DNA of 64,000 nucleotides from Osedax fenrisi (Eukaryota; Annelida; Polychaeta; Sabellida; Siboglinidae): positions 105,918,612 through 105,982,611 of the forward strand of contig OZ025239.1 in NCBI GenBank assembly GCA_964019155.1. Reading direction: 5' to 3'. A model generated the notes under the pieces. That model saw only the letters and a list, made by a program, of their open reading frames with translations, was not told where the DNA came from and did not search any database. Position 1 is the stretch's first letter, and each line of letters begins with the position of its first letter. The translations under genes and the position numbers were made by a program. Of this stretch, positions 52,083 to 63,130 are shown piece after piece.

Positions 52083-52553
52083 TTTATCAGAATTTTTAAA
52101 TTTTACACGTTTTTTCCTACGAAATATATAATTATTTATATAATTATTTCCTCTAAAGCGCTTCGGTTTAAGATCGACGTCTTTTTACGCCGTCGCCCGA
52201 CACACACACACATATCTAAATAATAACCTCCGAAGTTTTACCGTCCGTATCGGTACAGTGACACTCGTCGACGGGCTTACATTCTCCGGCGATGACCACG
52301 TAACTCGGGTTTTCGCAACGACACACCTCGACGTCGTTGAACACGCAACTGTGAGCTATTTGCGGGTTGCTGCACGTCGGAATGCACTCGAACGTGGTCA
52401 ACGCGTACATGTTCGGCGCGTCGCAAGGAACCTCTGCGTTAGTGACGCGTGTGATTATTACGTGATTTAAACGAAACGATATTCGATAACTAGAACTAAT
52501 ATGCGAAAAAGAATGACCAAAATAATCCTGCTTTCGTTTTAATAAATATGTAC

Positions 52554-52589
<36 letters not shown>

Positions 52590-52817
52590 CTATAATACAC
52601 GGACTTATATTATATGGTATTATTTAGCGTGGCAATATAAATGTTTAATAAATGATGTCCTACCGCATTCGGCATTTTGTTTCCACTTTGATACGTCGAT
52701 GTCATATTTTGAACAGAAAGTGGCGAACGCTTTAACGGCAGCGCAGGTTGCAGTTTTGGCGGTGTCTTTATTTCCCTGTGTTAAGTATGTTTAATTATTA
52801 GATACATACTAATCTCT

Positions 52818-52854
<37 letters not shown>

Positions 52855-53311
52855 TATTCGTTTTAATAAATATATACATGTGTATATATATACGTATTTT
52901 ATACTATGCTATAATCTACTATGTATAGTATAAATATAATATAAGATGACTAGTAATGACCTTATTGGCGCAGAAATCGTATTCACAACTCTCGAAGAAA
53001 GCTTTAGTAGCCGAAGATTCTTGAATGATGCATATTTTAAAGATACCGTCGACATCGGTAATAGTTCCACAGACGTTGTTCTTGGTAGCCTCGACTTTAT
53101 CCGCTTCCGTACATTCCGGAGGAGGTTCGACATCTTCGTCGAAACATCTGTAAAACGAGAACTTGTTCGCACTGCTATCGTTACTAAATAACACTAATAA
53201 CTAACACAGGTTCTTCGGGGTCTCGAATTTTCCAGCTGTTTCCGATTTTTGAATCGCGTTTAGGATCAGTAGTTACATCGGTACCATCCTAAATTAATAT
53301 ATTTTGTTATG

Positions 53312-53348
<37 letters not shown>

Positions 53349-55149
53349 GTCATTATAATAAATTAGTTTTTCAAGTTTTATTTATAATGTATTGATTAAT
53401 AAAACCTATTTATATGTTGTGAATATGTACTAACTTTTAATTCGAAATCATTCGCCTTTTTGTTATTGGCATCAGCACAAATACCTCCCATTAGAGCAGT
53501 GTATTCGATTGGTAGTGTAATTTGATTAATATTACTTCCGTCAGATAAAATAGACATTCCGAAGTCCGTTATGATGTTTACAAAATCACCTTCCACTGTG
53601 ATTTCATATCGACCACCATTGTAGTATGGGAACACTTGTACGCCGTCAACCTAAGATTAGTTCCTCATTTTCAAACATTTTAATTGAGCTCAAATGAATC
53701 GATAATATTCGATGATCCAAGTTATTATAATTAAATAATACATTATGTAAATATCATAGATGTCATATATTGTTATCATATCGCGTTTATAACCGTTATA
53801 AATTTAGTTTTATCCACTCGGATCACTTGATCGAAAATGTGTAATTCTATATAACGAGGATAAGAAACAGCAGTGCTTCCATGTCTGTGTTCGTTTTTAG
53901 TAAAGATCTGGAAGTATTCGAGACCCTTAGATTTGACTAAGGTCTTGGATAGAGGAGATGCCATATCGAGTTTACAAATTCCCTGATAATGAATTAGTAA
54001 TCCGTCGAAAGTCATGTAATGGGGATCTCCGGTTCCGTAGCAAATTTTCACTTCTGCAAATTTAAACGAGAAGATATATCACCGTATATTAGTTTTAATA
54101 TATACTTATAATACAGATTATATACGTATACATGATTACAAATAAGATAGCGATAATCGCAATATGAACATATAATACATACAATACAATGCCATTATTT
54201 ATGAAACACTATACACTAATCTCGATATACATTATTATACTTAACTATAGTATATAATATATATATATATAATTAGTATACACTTTCTTATAATTGTGAT
54301 ACATTTAATATAAGTAGCGTGCTAGATATCGCGTCACGTGATTACAGTACGAACGTTTTCCGCAGTCTTTTCCAGCCCATCCAACTTTGCAGTAGCACTT
54401 GTATCCGTATTCGGTATTCTTGCATAGTCCTCCGTTCTCACAAGGGCTCGAGTAGCAAGCTGTTGCATTCATTGTGTTAAATTAGGTAAGCGTCGCTACC
54501 TTGGTTTGCGCCAGTCTCCCCCAGAACTAAATCCCTCCATCCCTAAATACCGTTAATATATCAACTACCACCTTCACTCACAAACTATAGAATTAACTCC
54601 TCGATCACGATATCTGAACTTGAACTATATTTGTTTTCGCCGCAGTGTACACTCGTCTGTACTGTTTACTACTTGTATTATTGTAGTGTATCTATTATTA
54701 TCATACTATAATAATGTTCTAATCAAATTAGTGTTTAAATAAAATCATCATCATAATTGCACGTTCCAGTTATATATCAGTATTTTAAATAATCGAATAA
54801 TAAATAATACTATGAAATGATTAGCGTGAACATATCACCTATATATCAGAATTAAAATATAGATGACTATGTGCATATTGCATGGAGTCTATGGTTCAGT
54901 GTAACAGTCACATAGTAGTGAGAGATATGGCCCGGGTTCGAATACAGGTAGTTCTTGTTTTATCATGTTTTATCAACAACTTAATAAACGTGGAATCATC
55001 ACAAAAGAAGACAATACTTTTACATATTTGTTTTGTATTGTCCTAGTCCCTCACAGTTAATTATAACGTATATAGTTTACGACTTATTGGGGGTCAATTT
55101 GTATCCGCTATTATTATACGTAAATTACTAAATAAAGATGATATATATG

Positions 55150-55196
<47 letters not shown>

Positions 55197-55604
55197 ATAT
55201 ATATATATTAGAGTGCATGCATACTATAATATATGTGAAACCTGGACAACAAATCTGTATTCTCGTGAACAGGAAGTTATCACCATGGTTACAGGTGATC
55301 GGAGATATGGACACCAGTTCGTTGATCTCTCCGCCGTCGATACCGATTATGTAATCGCCCTTCTTGTGGTACTTCGATCTTATGGTTCGCTGGCACTTGG
55401 TCAAGAAGTTCTTGTTCTTCAGTTTCGTGTTAATGAAGGCGTGGTAACTGTCGCAGTCGATTTCCTTTTCGCTGCCGTATCCTGAGAGAATGCGTCGGTT
55501 AATCGTTTCGCTTCGTGGTAACGTATATTCGTGGTAACGTATATAGACAGGTTTTAACTTAATGTTAATCACGTTTTTAATATAATTTAGGTATTCTAAT
55601 TTAA

Positions 55605-55639
<35 letters not shown>

Positions 55640-57969
55640 TTACTTTGCACTAGTAGCTGTCCAATTCTAAGAGGCATTATTCCATGTTTGCATTCCTTCG
55701 GACCTGGTTACAAAATGCATGAAGTAATACACGAGCACTATGTGTGTGACTACCCTACTAACTTATTTTGTTACAAAATTCTCCATAGAATCCTTTGAGG
55801 CAATAGCATCTCTGTCCGAATTTGCCTTGATCGTAGCAGGTTCCACCATTAAGGCAGAAATTCTCGGCACATAAATCGTATCCTATTAATTATCATTAAC
55901 TAAATTAGAATAATATATATAATTTGTTAATACGTATATATATATAAAATAATACTAATTATATAATATCATAATATACCTATATATAATAATTAATATT
56001 TACGTGTTATGAATGATTTAAATACTAATTAATTATATATAATAATATACTATACAAAATAAGTAACGAGAAAGTAATGTATCAATATCGAATACATATG
56101 TTTATATATATATATATGTACTAAATGATATTAATATTACGTAATGTATTCTCGTATTTCTGATATTTATGATATATACAGCGGATTTTCTAACTATATT
56201 CGCAAGTATGTCCGGTGTAAGAAACTCTGCAATCGCACTTGAACGTTCCACCCCTAATCGTGCAGCGTCCGTTGTGCTTACACGGCGATGGTTTACACAG
56301 TACTGCGTAGTATTGGGTATTCGTTATATACGTGCATGGCGTGATGATCACCTGGTCGTACTAACTCGGTTTCATACAGTGAACTCCTTTATATTGCGGG
56401 GTACACAGGCACTGGAAACCTGCTTCGTAGTCAGCATTGGGTACGCACGTGGCTCCGTTCCTACACCTGGTGTGCGCGCACTTATCTTCGGACACGGCGA
56501 CTATTACGGATTACGTCATGATTAGGATGCGGTTACGTCATAGCGATACGATTACGACATCGACTATTGCGTAATACGTTCGACGTACCTATTTCCATGA
56601 GGGGTAGTTTGACATTACACAGAGCTTCGTTGCAACAATAGTAGCAAGCCGGTGCTAAACTATCTTTACAGGATCCGGTGGCGTTCAGGGCCTTGCAATC
56701 AATATCGGATATGCAACGTTTTGCCACTGTCCTCACAGCATTCTCAAAAGTTCCGTAGTGGACCTCGGTTAAACAAACCTATTTTAGTAGTAATAATACA
56801 TACAATTCAAATAACACTTTATAAATTTATATCTCTGAACTTTTTTTTCATTTTGAGCTATTTTTAAAATACAAAGTTTTTTTCTCTTTGATACATTGTT
56901 GTACAATTTTCAGAGTATATACCTAATATATAACTGATACAATAGTAGTCTATTTGATAACTAAATATGACTCTAGACAATTTATAGATATAATTATTTT
57001 CAAAAACTGGCAATAAATATATGTTTTATTATTTTTTTCAGTAAACATTTATTAGATATACTTTTTAATATCTTATACTTGATATACGAGGATCGTAATA
57101 GTATAAATAGAAATATATATATATATATATATAAATGTTATCTACGTATTAAAAAAATAAGTTATTTCTTACACAATGTAAAAAGTTATAGGTATTCTAG
57201 TAGTCACCTAAATTACCTATCCTTTACATGTAATATAATGTCGCGAGAGTAATTCCGGTCATTAAACGACTATTATAGTATCATAAGTAAATATTAATAT
57301 AGGCATTACATGTAGCGTATGTATAATATTATGATATCATGCATTGTTAATGATTACTTTCTATGATAATTAGTATATTTCGAATAACATGTTGTATATC
57401 TTATAAGATCCATTATGATGATGAACTAATAGATATAAATTAAACTTTAATAATTATATACAATATAAAGTTTATATTATAAAATCAGTTTAATATATCT
57501 ATATTTAATGATATTTATTTCGTATATATAATATTAATATAATATTACAAGTGAATATAATTAGCACGAGTATTCTTAAAACTGACCTCGTTTGCTCCGC
57601 AAACTTGAACTGGTTTAGAATCCCAGTTACAATGAGGAGTTCGAAAGTTTGGCGATTGTACCTCTTCGGGGGCCAATTGGGTATCGCAGTTATAACACGA
57701 CAAACTGGCGTCACCTGGTTAGTAACAATGCATTAAGTTAACGATAGTAAATAAAATATAATTTAATATTTATTTTCAAAATTATAAATAATAGCATAAA
57801 TATAATAACAATAATATGTTATCAAAATTATAAAGTATTAATTCCTTATATATTATTGTTATTATTATCAGATTTTCGCAATGACAGAGTAATTATAGAA
57901 GCAGTGTTGCTTATTGAGACAATTACCCTTTTAAGGGATAACATGATAAGTTTAATTATATATAAGAGT

Positions 57970-58032
<63 letters not shown>

Positions 58033-59689
58033 TACCATTATTTGGACAGCATACTTTTGTGTAATACTTCAATGTGCCGTTTGGCATTACGTAACACACA
58101 AAAACATCGTAATCTCCAGTGGTATGAGGTGCTTCGTTGAGGTTTAATGCAAATTTACATTCGTTCCTAGTAGCATAATAAATCATATATAGTTATAGTT
58201 ATATATACATATATTTACATATATATATATATATATATATATATTAGATGACCATTTTTATTTATTTGGTAAACTATTAACTGAACTATTGTTACTCATT
58301 TTTACTGAAATAAATTGTTTCAAAGGACATATAATATTATATAACAACAATTAATATTTTATAACTATACACAATATTTTAAATTCCACTGTAAAAAAAC
58401 ATACTTTTATTATTTTAATCGAAATAATCAATATCAATATACATACATAATATAGAGATGTATATTTAATGTTGTTTATCTACCGAATAGATATTTTCAT
58501 GCAATCCTAAATTATCTACCAATACCATATCATTTACATTGATTATTGATTATTTTTAAAATCTAAGAATATATTATTGAATAGACTATAACAATGAAGT
58601 AAAATATACAATTTCAGATTTATTTATATTTAAAAAAAGTATCTACCAATCAAGTACATTTCATATTATCTACCAATCCCTTAAAATATCACGATATATA
58701 TTTGAAAGAAAATGATTACGTTAATTTTAAAATCACAATTCATATTTAGCTCACTATAGTAGACTAATTATAATAACACATTACTATCATCGCATAAGTA
58801 CGTCAGACTGCTATAAGTAGGCCAGAATTACAAAATACCCTTCGTGACGATTGCGTCATAACACTAAATCGAGAGCGATGTAACGACACTCGTTTTTATC
58901 GAATTCGATTAGTTTAATTTAAATTGTTAATTTGTAATTCGAGTCAGTCAACTACTAACTTGTAATCTGGGTTATAGAAGTTCTTGGCTAGAGAGTGTAG
59001 GTCGCTGCACTCGATGTTGTCGTGATTAAACAGCCACCTGGTCTCTACTAGCGTGTATTCGTCACCGCAAGAGACTGTCACCGGTAGATGTGTTGGGGTG
59101 TACTCGTTACGCAATATTAGTATTACTAATCCCTTACGAGTAATAGCCCTTAGGAGAAACGAGTATGCTAATATGTGATAAACGAGAACACCGAAAATAG
59201 ATAATAAAGAATACATATTTTAATATGTATTCATTATTATACTCGACTATATTATTTTAATTACATTTTTCCACTAGCAAACTAAACACAACAATTATTT
59301 ATATAATTGTCTATGTTTATATATATAATGAAAATGATAATAATGCTACAAAATGTTATGTTGAACTCTTATAAAAATTGTAATATTTAATATAATAAAT
59401 AATATAAATAATTTATTGTATTATTAAATTTTAAATATTTAATAGCAATTATAATATTTATTATTTTGCAATATAATGTATTATTACGATATATATATAT
59501 TAATAACAATATTAAAAGTAGACTTATTTAATTATATATAATATTAATTATGAATTAAAATACATTTGTTAGAATAGATATATAACTAAAAACAAATTTT
59601 TAATAATAATTACAATTAATGGTATACTAACATCCTTGGGAAACTCCCGCGGTTACCAGCAAGATTGCTAGCAATTTAACCGATATCAT
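39785..59689 (-). CDS. Large secreted modular protein: Ly6, EGF, VWD-C8, 8x TIL/Cys/EGF, TSP1, chitin-binding, LamG (2468 aa)
   Basis: I joined 46 exons, all bounded by AG and GT, whose phases agree throughout and whose lengths sum to 7407 bp (2468 codons plus TGA). The start is ATG 59689 with signal peptide MISVKLLAILLVTAGVSQG. Exon groups are listed as separate features below. Approximate residues: unknown six-Cys domain 20-132, Ly6/uPAR 133-238, EGF 239-359, second six-Cys domain 360-459, EGF 460-494, VWD 495-681, C8 681-780, eight TIL/Cys/EGF modules 781-2043, TSP1 2044-2136, chitin-binding-like 2137-2278, LamG-like 2279-2468. No transmembrane segment follows the signal peptide, so secretion into an extracellular matrix, mucus or cuticle is inferred. 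VWD-C8-TIL is the unit of gel-forming mucins, SCO-spondin and zonadhesin; the chitin-binding plus LamG end recalls Pif-type shell proteins. The whole combination is unfamiliar to me. The weakest junctions are the exon 1 donor, the exon 42 start and the exon 43 donor. Confidence 0.85.
41075..41891 (-). other. Large gene exons 42-43: chitin-binding (CBM14/peritrophin-A)-like segments
   Basis: Exons 41613-41891 and 41075-41221. The first has CHRCNISSG..YIADSCDCQWFYQCEM then HHMQCPRCQVWVEDKLSC, matching the C..(Y/V)AD..C..FYQC..C..G..(F/W)....C layout of peritrophin-A domains. The second has KYIQNGRVKKCPPGALYNEM and CSC, as at the end of such a domain, so one domain may be split or the second is partial. 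An alternative start for exon 42 after CTCGAAG is equally in phase. Confidence 0.65.
42060..42338 (-). other. Large gene exon 41: thrombospondin type 1 domain
   Basis: GQWSPWSKYSHCDVQCGSQ, RYRTCTNPAP and TRTCACEEF give the W-x2-W, C-x3-C and R-x-R-x-C landmarks of TSP1. A short Cys-rich lead (NRCEYPNDCMIYETC) precedes it in the same exon. Confidence 0.9.
42444..51246 (-). repeat. Large gene exons 20-40: modules 2-8, tandem TIL/Cys/EGF array
   Basis: Seven three-exon modules. TIL exons (each 200 bp): 51047-51246, 50032-50231, 48415-48614, 47396-47595, 45611-45810, 43826-44025, 43029-43228. Cys-rich exons (169 or 172 bp): 50789-50957, 49770-49941, 48153-48324, 47135-47306, 45348-45516, 43567-43735, 42738-42906. 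EGF exons (102 bp, last 105): 50605-50706, 49586-49687, 47974-48075, 46951-47052, 45165-45266, 43387-43488, 42444-42548. Landmarks: ECIPSCSKPDVDASC and CPCNENEVVL (TIL); YLSQDCTTLLTCVAC (Cys-rich, resembling VWC-like segments after TIL); CKPNPCNGDTC (EGF). The phase cycle 1-0-1 makes each module insertable without frame change. Confidence 0.9.
44230..45070. repeat. Intron insert shared by three long module introns
   Basis: C/T-rich sequence with words such as AATATTAGAAAATAATTCTT and TTTCATAGATATACCATCAT. Related sequence lies at about 46060-46870 and 48830-49480, always in the intron between an EGF exon and the next TIL exon. Copies are collinear, so they were multiplied with the module. The composition resembles the 3' parts of the local LINEs, but no protein motif survives. 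Confidence 0.6.
51425..52433 (-). other. Large gene exons 17-19: module 1 (TIL, Cys-rich, EGF)
   Basis: TIL 52228-52433 (VPCDAPNMY..FECIPTCSNP..CRCENPSYV..CKPVDECHC), Cys-rich 51687-51858 (LSKDCTKLHQCQMCTTPKC) and EGF 51425-51526 (CDLNPCNGGTC). The most diverged module; its codons are GC-richer than modules 2-8, consistent with being the founder outside the recent tandem array. Confidence 0.85.
52664..53147 (-). other. Large gene exons 15-16: C8 domain
   Basis: Exons 52961-53147 and 52664-52775. Cysteines are spaced as in C8 (NNVCGTI, FKICIIQE, FESCEYDFC, TATCAAVKAFATFC, NAEC), located directly between VWD and TIL as in mucin-type assemblies. Confidence 0.8.
53206..54053 (-). other. Large gene exons 12-14: von Willebrand factor type D domain
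   Basis: Exons 53794-54053, 53435-53650, 53206-53288. CYGTGDPHYMTFDGLLIHYQ is the classic VWD opening; GGICADANNKKANDFELK corresponds to the GLCGNFNGDPSDDF calcium-site block, here without the GNFNG core; GNSWKIRD closes the domain. Single copy. Confidence 0.9.
54355..54459 (-). other. Large gene exon 11: EGF-like domain
   Basis: CYSSPCENGGLCKNTEYG then KCYCKVGWAGKDC, a canonical six-cysteine EGF with phase-1 borders, immediately before VWD. Confidence 0.85.
54875..55110 (+). mobile_element. SINE-B copy in intron 10
   Basis: tRNA-like head with A box TGGTTCAGTGT and B box GGGTTCGAATA, then GTAGTTCTTGTTTTATCATG, TTTTGTATTGTCC, CTCACAGTTA and the end TTTGTATCCGCTATTATTAT. It matches the minus-strand copy at 880-1128. 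Opposite in orientation to the host gene. Confidence 0.75.
55242..55703 (-). other. Large gene exons 9-10: second six-Cys domain
   Basis: Exons 55644-55703 and 55242-55481. Landmarks KECKHGIMP, KEIDCDSYHAF, LTKCQRTI, PITCNHGD and IQICCP. The order of cysteines and the (I)(E/D)C(S/D)..H and CCP motifs parallel exons 2-3, indicating an internal paralogue with a longer third loop. Confidence 0.7.
55763..56500 (-). other. Large gene exons 6-8: three EGF-like domains
   Basis: Exons 56366-56500, 56195-56302, 55763-55882, each one EGF bounded by phase-1 introns. Landmarks: CAHTRCRNGATC..CLCTPQYKGVHC; CKPSPCKHNGRC..CDCRVSYTGHTC; CAENFCLNGGTC..CYCLKGFYGEFC. No clear calcium-binding D-x-D/N start in the last two. 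Confidence 0.85.
56589..57714 (-). other. Large gene exons 4-5: Ly6/uPAR (three-finger) domain
   Basis: Exons 57587-57714 and 56589-56778. The domain starts LSCYNCDT and ends CCNEALCN, the two hallmarks of Ly6/uPAR folds, with intermediate VQVCGANEVC and KRCISDIDC. Such domains usually stand alone on GPI-anchored or secreted proteins; here it is internal. Confidence 0.8.
58036..59689 (-). other. Large gene exons 1-3: signal peptide and first six-Cys domain
   Basis: Exons 59632-59689, 58960-59167, 58036-58166. After the signal peptide, six cysteines follow the pattern C-x19-C-x18-C-x20-C-x14-CC-P, with landmarks VSCGDEY, NIECSDLHSL, KNECKFAL, VFVCYVM and KVCCPNN. I recognise no family. The same pattern recurs in exons 9-10. 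Confidence 0.7.
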
Positions 59690-59975
59690 TTGAATTGTTT
59701 ACGAAATGGCCTACCTATAATTAAATAGTTAGTTATTATATAATATTATGTTTAGATGATGTTTAATTACCGTTAAAATAAAACATTATTTAATATGATA
59801 TTTAATATACATTTAGCGAGTATAGCTCATCGACAAGCTAATGTACTTATTTCTATGACATAGTCTAAATAAATAGTATATTACATCATAATAATTAATT
59901 AAATGAGAAAATACAAATGAAAATATAATATTATTTGAATTTGAATACCATTTTTAATAAATTATATTTACTAAC

Positions 59976-60050
59976 TTGAAGTTATTTTGTATTGATTATT
60001 TTACGAAACGTAGGCCTATATATAGTATTAAAATGAAGAGGCGACCAATA
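59976..60050 (-). promoter_or_regulatory. Putative promoter and non-coding first exon of the large gene
   Basis: Minus strand: a CCAAT-type TATTGG (60045-60050), TATATATA (about 60016-60024), then about 35 bp later a donor TTCAA/GTTAGT ending at 59976. A matching acceptor (AATTATAG, exon from 59714) lies 25 bp before the ATG at 59689. This suggests a short 5'-UTR exon and an intron of about 260 bp. Inferred from sequence only. Confidence 0.4.
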
Positions 60051-60236
60051 GAATAATCTAACAATGTCACGTGCTCATTAATATTAATGACGTGTTACTT
60101 ATAACCTCCCACTAAATAAATATCCATCAATTACATAGGAATTTAATAATTGCACATTACAAAATATACATTCATATGGTGATAATTATCATACATATAT
60201 AATTTGATAACTATTTACCATTAGTAAAAGAATAAG

Positions 60237-60268
<32 letters not shown>

Positions 60269-61020
60269 TCTAACTTTTGAAATTTTCAATTTAAATAAAA
60301 TGTATATATATAATATTTGCTGTTGTCTATTGTAAATATAAGTATATATATATATATCAGAATGTTGTACAAATAAAAAATATATATAGAATATTTTAAT
60401 ATTCGTTCTCTTCATCTTCGAATTTAAACAAAATTAGTAAAATATTATAAACAAACTATTACGATATTAACTATAATATTAAAATAAAACTACTAAAAAC
60501 AATATAATTAACAACTTATAAAATACAACTCAAACCTAATACGACAATATTCGTATATCTTCGGTATTTGTATCATAATGTTATTGATGCATTCAGTTGA
60601 TAACTGTATCTAAAATCAATACATGTGCGTATATGTTATATATAACCGCCTGGAAGTATAGTTAATAATATCCTTAGATATCTGATCGCATGAACAACAT
60701 AACTCAGTACTCGAAGGTGGAGAAGTAATCAAAGGGAGAGAAATAATACCCGTATCATAGTAAGAATTAACACGTTCCTATCATTAGATTGTGCATGTAT
60801 ACCAGCTCAAAAACAAATCTCAATCACCGCATTTATAGCATTATGTTCGGCGGGGAGAAATGAAATAGAAATGAGAAATGATTGATAAATAGATATTGGT
60901 GGTTTGTCTAAATACCTGTTAGTCACTGACATATCTCAAGGTCATTGGTTATTATCTGGGGTTATTTCAATGTATTTTAGAGATTGATATCCGCATAATG
61001 ATTTAATTAACTGATTGAGT

Positions 61021-61060
<40 letters not shown>

Positions 61061-61500
61061 TTTGATGGGTTTACTTCCTGCCCCATATATTAGACTATGG
61101 TATTCATACATATTAATGGTGGGCATGTATGATACATATTTAAGTAAGCACTATTAAATTAGAATACTATTTCAGATAATATCTCTAAATTAAGTGGGAT
61201 TAAAATAAAGTTATAATGTATGATTTTGGAAAGCAAGTAACCATGCATCCACATGATCTCATTATAGAGAAAGTAATCTAACTTATTTTGAGTAGTGCAG
61301 TGATTAAGTAGATTTAATATACACACATAAGTAATCACTTCTGTAGCCCATACTTGTCATTTAGAATTTATATAGCATACACATCAATTCTCATAAACCT
61401 TTTTAGATAGTTTCGAAATATCTCCTCTATTGACAAACCAATATTGTGTAACTCTGTATCCCATCAAATTAACAACTTACATCTTCACAATATGATTTAA
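60051..61500. other. No gene seen
   Basis: AT-rich DNA upstream of the large gene, with (TA)n at about 60240-60262 and 61022-61055. The open frame at 60221-60415 (minus) is repeat-derived. Confidence 0.45.
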
Positions 61501-61559
61501 CACAATGATTCACTTTTTAATATTTTCAATTTGGCATTATATTATTCGCTTGATTTTTT

Positions 61560-63130
61560 CCATCTATTATCTTATCAATCGAACGTATTATAAATTTAAT
61601 ATCGAGATTGCTAACCTGTGGTAACTACTTAGTAGACTACAACGTAACTATGAAACCTATAAACTCGACTCTGATCTTATTGAATTTAAAGTTTGCCTAT
61701 CACTTTATAAAAAAACCTATCTTTAAAAAATATTTCTTGTACCTCACTGATATGCTTGGTTGTTATGGTATGTATTCTAAGCCAGCTTACAAATTATCCT
61801 TCACCCATAGTAGGTTAAACGAATACCGCACTTCTTCCTGACCGACTTTAGTAATTTGTTTCTGGTTTGATAATGTCTTCCAATACACAATCTCTAGTAT
61901 TATCAATGTACTTACAAACATCAACTAGGAACTTATCATTGTAAATTTAAAATCTATTCAGAATCACCGGTCATATTTTTCGATCACTACACATGACATT
62001 CTATCTTTGATGCAATTTTTGAAACTAATTCCCGCTTTATTCTACTCTCAATCATAATATTGTGTATGAATAATGCAATTGGTATTCATGCCCAAGTTCA
62101 TAGTTTGTTTATTTATTTTGATTGGACTAGAACCTCTTCGGTAAATGTTAACTCCTCGTTATCTTCTCCTTATGTTTCACATACATGATTGTCTACGATG
62201 TTTTATTATTAGCCATATATTGTTCATTATTTATATTCTTCTCATAACATCTATTTATCTTAAATACCCTAATATTCACTATCATCTTTATTCCGATGTT
62301 CTACAGATATAATCGTAATGTCCTAGTTCTATTGATTCTGATCTGATTCAAATATCTATATTTAATTTTATTAATGATCTCACTGAATGGTTATCTCACA
62401 ACTACCTTTATAGTTCCTACATAAACTTACCTATGCCATGACTTAATTTGTAATTCACTCGCTAAAAGCAGTATACTTATCTAGTCCTGTTATTTATTGT
62501 ATAATTTACCTTTGAATCTGATGTACATAATTGAGTGTATTCAACATCGTGCTAAAATACATATATCGCTATAAATACATTATATAACATAATTCATGCC
62601 TCAATTGTTTCTAGTTCAGATTAAATACGAATACTCAGTTAGCTTAAGTTTAGATATGTTTGTAGGCACATGCTATTGCGAATTACGCATACGACTATAC
62701 ATATATAGAGCTAAATCTACCATTATTCAGAGTTCAAACACATCTACTTATAAGTGCCTCGTGATGAAATTATTGCAACTTTTAACATATTCGGTCTACT
62801 CTGAATCATCTGTCTCGATTATTGCTCCGAAAAGTTGGAATTATTCACCGTTTTAGATAAGATTTATTACGTATTACGTATTTCACCACTTTCATTTTTT
62901 AAACATCAATTATATATCCATTTTAAATAATTGTAATTCGTTCTATTTTATTATGTATTTCTATTTATTTAGTTATTATGTATTACTATCTAATGGCGCC
63001 AATGTTTTTCTAGTCAACAAACTATAGTATAATATAATGTATAGCATACATATAATGTTTTTCAAAATATCATTTATATATTATGTATGTATTTATTTCA
63101 TATATTAAATAAATTGTTATATCATAAATT
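61560..63130 (+). mobile_element. Decayed LINE relic
   Basis: Broken plus-strand frames. One near 62360 reads FINDLTEWLSHNYLYSSYIN (compare RT-downstream DIKEWLISNNLLLN at 16.8 kb); another, 62596-62856, ends APKSWNYSPF, matching the APKLWNSLP end block of local LINEs. A frame at 61608-61841 is open but unrecognised. No intact RT motif. Confidence 0.6.

Noticed and set aside
53396..54051. Two separate genes from the open frames at 53396-53635 and 53776-54051
   Set aside because: They are consecutive exons of one VWD domain joined by a phase-0 intron.
56169..56525. Plus-strand 118-codon frame
   Set aside because: It is the antisense shadow of EGF exons 6 and 7, whose cysteine pattern and splice phases are on the minus strand.
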